Below are positions 6,655 to 9,796 of a stretch of DNA of 9,796 nt, in pieces. Below the pieces are notes generated by a model. It had not been told where the DNA came from. It saw only the letters and a list, made by a program, of their open reading frames with translations, and ran no database searches. Origin of the DNA: an uncultured Selenomonadaceae bacterium (GTDB lineage: Bacteria; Bacillota; Negativicutes; Selenomonadales; Selenomonadaceae); contig CATYZV010000043.1 in NCBI GenBank assembly GCA_958415865.1, positions 1 through 9,796 of the forward strand, written 5' to 3'. The position numbers and the translations under genes are program-made. The stretch's first letter is position 1, and each line of letters starts with the position of its first letter.

Positions 6655-6704
6655 GAAATACAACACTTTGCCGCCGCTTAAATATCAACGGATGCAGGCG
6701 TATT

Positions 6705-7853
6705 TCAGAGCAAAAATTCTTCAAATACCTGATTGCCGAATTTCATGCCGTAATTTGTAAGACAAATTTGAGCCTCATTGTCCACAAGCAGCTTCTGACG
6801 CACAAGTTTTTTTATCTGCTCTCCGTAAATACTTTCTACATCTTTTCCGAAAGTCTGATAAAACAGCTTTTTGTCTATGCCGTGAGCTGTCCGCAGCGCG
6901 AGAAAGCAGAATTCTTCCATATGCGCCTTTTCATCGACCTGCTCTTCCTCGTCAAACGGCAGCTTGCGCGCCTTGCAGCGCGCGATGTACGTCTTCAGAT
7001 CGGCGGGGTTCTGCGTGCGCGTCCTGCCGTAGTAGCCGTGCGCCGACGCGCCCAAGCCCAGATACGGCATATCATGCCAGTAGCGCAGATTGTGGCGGCT
7101 GGCAAAGCCCTGCCGCGCGAAATTCGATATCTCATACCGCGCGTAGCCGTGCCGAGGCAGTTCTTGAGTTAAGCAGTCGTACATAGCCTCAGCTTCTTCT
7201 TCAGCGGGCAGAGATAGTCTATGCTCCTCGTACAGCCTGCCGAACACCGTGCCGTCTTCAATCTGAAGCCCGTAGACGGAAATGTGCTGAATATCTCTGT
7301 CGAGTGCCCAGCTTATGCTGTCTTTTAGCATGGAAAGCGTCTGCCCGGGCAGTGCGTAAATCAAGTCGATGCTGATATTGTCAAAGCCCGCTGCCTGTGC
7401 CTCGCATAAAGCCTCGTCCGCCTGCTCAATCGTGTGAATCCTGCCTATGCGGCGCAACAGCTCATTTTGCACCGCCTGCACGCCGAAGCTAAGGCGGTTG
7501 ATGCCCATAGCCCTATATTTATAGAAGGATTCTGCCGCAACCGTGCCGGGATTTGCCTCTAAGGTTATTTCCGCGCCGTCTAAAATCGTAAAGGACGAGC
7601 ACAGCTTTTCCAAGATTGTTTCTGTAAGATTGATCGGCAGCAGGGACGGAGTGCCGCCGCCGAAGTAAATCGTGTCAATGCAAATATCAGGAAACAGCTC
7701 TTTATAAAGAGCTATTTCCTGACACAGTGCATCGGTATAGAGCTGATATATATCGGGCGTAAATGTATCAGCTTTGTATGAGGCAAAATCGCAGTAAAAG
7801 CACTTTTGGCGGCAGAACGGAATGTGAATGTAAACGCCAAAGTTTTTCTGCAT
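6705..7853 (-). CDS. hemW: HemW-type radical SAM heme chaperone (HemN-like)
   Basis: Radical SAM protein of the HemN/HemW family, 382 residues. HemW binds heme and is thought to deliver it to target proteins; it was long misannotated as oxygen-independent coproporphyrinogen III oxidase. The iron-sulfur motif is CRQKCFYC (C14, C18, C21) followed by D-F, so the extra cysteine of true HemN (CxxxCxxCxC) is absent, which favours HemW. Other motifs are GGGTPS (65-70), EANPGT (99-104), DLIYALPGQT (163-172), YEISNFA (240-246) and the HemW hallmark HNLRYW (254-259), plus the C-terminal winged-helix-like HemN_C region. The start ATG at 7853 has AAGGAT (7859-7864) upstream. Only 12 bases separate it from lepA, so the two form an operon, an arrangement common in Firmicutes. 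No heme biosynthesis genes are in the window. Confidence 0.94.
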   Translation of the reverse strand: MQKNFGVYIHIPFCRQKCFYCDFASYKADTFTPDIYQLYTDALCQEIALYKELFPDICIDTIYFGGGTPSLLPINLTETILEKLCSSFTILDGAEITLEANPGTVAAESFYKYRAMGINRLSFGVQAVQNELLRRIGRIHTIEQADEALCEAQAAGFDNISIDLIYALPGQTLSMLKDSISWALDRDIQHISVYGLQIEDGTVFGRLYEEHRLSLPAEEEAEAMYDCLTQELPRHGYARYEISNFARQGFASRHNLRYWHDMPYLGLGASAHGYYGRTRTQNPADLKTYIARCKARKLPFDEEEQVDEKAHMEEFCFLALRTAHGIDKKLFYQTFGKDVESIYGEQIKKLVRQKLLVDNEAQICLTNYGMKFGNQVFEEFLL

Positions 7854-7865
7854 AGTAAATCCTTA

Positions 7866-9662
7866 TTAATCTATTTTCAAGATAGCCATAAATGCTTCCT
7901 GCGGCACTTCTACCGAGCCGACAGCCTTCATGCGCTTCTTGCCTTCCTTCTGTTTTTCCAGCAATTTGCGCTTGCGCGAGATGTCGCCGCCATAGCATTT
8001 TGCCAATACGTCTTTGCGCATGGCACGGACGTTTTCGCGGGCGATTACCTTGTTGCCGACAGCTGCCTGAATGGGAATTTCAAACATCTGGCGCGGAATT
8101 ATCGTCTTGAGCTTTTCTGCCAGCTGGCGGCCGCGCTGAGCTGCTCTATCGGTGTGCACGATGGTGGAGAGCGCGTCGACCGGTTCGCCGTTCAAGAGAA
8201 TGTCGAGCTTGACGAGCTTCGATTCATGGTAGCCGCTCAATTCGTAGTCCAGTGAAGCGTAGCCGCGCGTCGCCGATTTCAATTTATCAAAGTAATCGTA
8301 GATGATTTCACTTAGCGGGATATCGTAAATGACCATTACGCGGTTGACATCGAGATAGTCCATCGTCTTGAAGATGCCACGCTTGTCCTGTGAGATCTCC
8401 ATAACCGGTCCGACGTAGTCGTTGGGCACAATGACAGTCGCTTTTACGTACGGTTCTTCGATGTGCTCTATTTCCGTGGGCGGCGGCATAGAAGCAGGAT
8501 TGTCTATCTTGACCATTTCCTTATTCGTCTTGTAGACGTGGTAAATAACACTCGGAGCCGTCGTTATCAGCTTTAATTTATATTCGCGTTCCAAGCGTTC
8601 CTGGATTACATCCATGTGCAAAAGCCCCAAGAAGCCGCAGCGATAGCCAAAGCCCAGCGCGATAGAGGTTTCCGGCTCAAAAGTCAATGCCGCATCGTTG
8701 AGCTGCAATTTTTCCAAAGCGTCCTTCAAATTGCCGTAATCGGCACTGTCCACAGGATAAAGACCGCAGTAGACCATAGGCGTAACACCGCGGTAGCCGG
8801 GCAGAGCCTCAGCGGCGGGATTGGCCGCATCCGTGATGGTATCGCCGACGCGCACGTCGCGCACGTTCTTCAAGCTGCCTGCCACAAAGCCGACTTCCCC
8901 CGTTTCCAGGCTGTTGATATTGACAGGAGCCGGGCGGAAGCAGCCGATATCAGTTACTTCAAATTCCTTGCCCGTAGCCATCATCTTGAGCTTCATGCCG
9001 GGATGAATCGAGCCGTCAAACACGCGGATATGAGCGATTACACCCTTATACGCATCAAAATACGAATCGAAGATCAACGCCTTCAGCGGCTTGTCATTGT
9101 CAGCAGGCGGCGCGGGAATCTTCTGCACTATCTCTTCCAGTATTTCCTCTATGCCGATGCCCGTCTTGGCACTCGCCAGCACAGCATCAGACGTATCCAG
9201 CCCGATTATATCTTCTATCTCCTGCTTCACCATCTCCGGTTCCGCACTCGGCAGGTCTATCTTGTTGATGACGGGGATTATCTCCAGATCGTGCTCTAAA
9301 GCAAGATATACGTTGGCCAGCGTCTGCGCTTCCACGCCCTGCGTAGCATCGACGACGAGCAGGGCACCTTCACACGCTGCGAGGCTGCGCGATACTTCGT
9401 AATTGAAATCGACGTGGCCCGGCGTGTCGATGAGGTTCAGCTCATATATTTCGCCGTCCTTTGCCTTGTAGTGCAGGCGCACTGTCTGAGCCTTTATCGT
9501 AATGCCGCGCTCGCGCTCCAGATCCATGCTGTCGAGGACCTGCGATTCCATTTCGCGCTCAGTGAGTGTGCCTGTATATTCAATCAGCCTATCGGCAAGC
9601 GTCGACTTGCCATGGTCAATATGGGCGATGATAGAAAAATTTCTGATGTGTTTTGCGTCCAA
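7866..9662 (-). CDS. lepA: Elongation factor 4 (LepA) GTPase
   Basis: Ribosome-associated translational GTPase, 598 residues, full length. LepA has been proposed to back-translocate ribosomes and to act in initiation or 30S biogenesis. The GTPase domain shows AHIDHGKST (13-21, P-loop), RGIT in switch I (52-55), DTPGH (79-83, catalytic H83), NKID (133-136) and SAK (164-166). EF-G-like domains II, III and V follow, then the LepA-specific C-terminal domain with [33 protein letters not shown] residues and an end at ILKID. The start codon is TTG at 9662, preceded by GGAGG (9670-9674) 7 bases upstream. The nearby ATG at 9676 is out of frame. It is the first gene of the lepA-hemW operon; hemW begins 12 bases after the stop. 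Confidence 0.96.
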   Translation of the reverse strand: MDAKHIRNFSIIAHIDHGKSTLADRLIEYTGTLTEREMESQVLDSMDLERERGITIKAQTVRLHYKAKDGEIYELNLIDTPGHVDFNYEVSRSLAACEGALLVVDATQGVEAQTLANVYLALEHDLEIIPVINKIDLPSAEPEMVKQEIEDIIGLDTSDAVLASAKTGIGIEEILEEIVQKIPAPPADNDKPLKALIFDSYFDAYKGVIAHIRVFDGSIHPGMKLKMMATGKEFEVTDIGCFRPAPVNINSLETGEVGFVAGSLKNVRDVRVGDTITDAANPAAEALPGYRGVTPMVYCGLYPVDSADYGNLKDALEKLQLNDAALTFEPETSIALGFGYRCGFLGLLHMDVIQERLEREYKLKLITTAPSVIYHVYKTNKEMVKIDNPASMPPPTEIEHIEEPYVKATVIVPNDYVGPVMEISQDKRGIFKTMDYLDVNRVMVIYDIPLSEIIYDYFDKLKSATRGYASLDYELSGYHESKLVKLDILLNGEPVDALSTIVHTDRAAQRGRQLAEKLKTIIPRQMFEIPIQAAVGNKVIARENVRAMRKDVLAKCYGGDISRKRKLLEKQKEGKKRMKAVGSVEVPQEAFMAILKID

Positions 9663-9702
9663 ATCTCTTCCTCCATTGTCGAATACAGTAATATTTCTTT
9701 TA

Positions 9703-9732
9703 ATTATATCATCTAATAGAATACTCTAGCAA
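9703..9732 (-). promoter_or_regulatory. lepA-hemW promoter
   Basis: On the minus strand TTGCTA (9727-9732), 18 bases, then TATAAT (9703-9708) preceded by TGA, which makes an extended -10. Transcription would start near 9696, giving a leader of about 33 bases with a good Shine-Dalgarno. Confidence 0.7.
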
Positions 9733-9758
9733 GATTTGACGAGTTCAAACGATTTCGA

Positions 9759-9787
9759 TTGATTTCATATTCCGCCGATAGTAAAAT
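9759..9787 (+). promoter_or_regulatory. Possible plus-strand promoter at the right edge
   Basis: TTGATT (9759-9764), 17 bases, then TAAAAT (9782-9787), pointing out of the window. It would drive a gene divergent from lepA that lies beyond the right end. The surrounding DNA is AT-rich, so chance similarity is possible. Confidence 0.4.
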
Positions 9788-9796
9788 AATATATAT

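Noticed and set aside
6655..6704. Hairpin-like sequence after hemW (CCGTT/AGCGG) as a terminator
   Set aside because: The stem is only about 5 pairs including a wobble and is not followed by a T-tract.
8616..9299. 227-codon open frame on the plus strand inside lepA
   Set aside because: It is an antisense shadow of the conserved LepA coding sequence with no recognisable motif.
9745..9766. Short repeated GATTTC around GATTGATTTC as an operator
   Set aside because: Low-complexity AT-rich repeat without dyad symmetry. It does not match the CIRCE or SOS-box patterns I know.

Overview
The window is an ordinary housekeeping stretch of a Firmicutes-type (Bacillota) chromosome. RNase J, TmcAL (YlbM), the yceD/ylbN-rpmF pair and adjacent lepA-hemW all point that way. 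GC content is moderate, with AT-rich intergenic gaps. The gene mix could fit a Negativicutes-like lineage, but this is a guess from style and not something I can show. I see no phage, transposon, CRISPR, tRNA or rRNA sequence, and no gene that looks recently acquired.

Layout, left to right. (1) On the minus strand, a yceD(DUF177)-rpmF operon (802 to 60) is read leftwards from a perfect-consensus sigma-A promoter at 821-849. Bases 1-59, downstream of rpmF, show no clear terminator or gene. (2) tmcAL (965-2212) is the only plus-strand gene and diverges from yceD. (3) rodA (3327-2209, minus) converges on tmcAL, and the two stop codons share the bases TTAA. (4) A YfcE-like phosphodiesterase (3979-3422, minus) has its own promoter and a terminator just before rodA. 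(5) A TRIC/UPF0126 membrane protein (4760-4092, minus) starts directly after a strong terminator that follows rnjA. (6) rnjA (6488-4821, minus) lies behind an AT-rich leader of about 215 bases with two promoter-like elements. (7) lepA-hemW (9662 to 6705, minus) is a tight two-gene operon with a promoter at 9703-9732. A possible plus-strand promoter leaves the window at the right edge.

Functionally, the genes cover translation and RNA: ribosomal protein L32, its DUF177 partner linked to rRNA/ribosome biogenesis, tRNA-Met C34 acetylation, RNase J and the ribosomal GTPase LepA. The others serve cell-wall elongation (RodA), heme handling (HemW), phosphodiester hydrolysis (YfcE-like) and probably monovalent-cation transport (TRIC).

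I did not find a previously undescribed system. The parts most worth a second look are at the level of gene expression: a promoter that would make an almost leaderless yceD mRNA, two terminators abutting the start of the next gene (TRIC and rodA), and two essential-type genes (lepA, rnjA) that appear to start with TTG.
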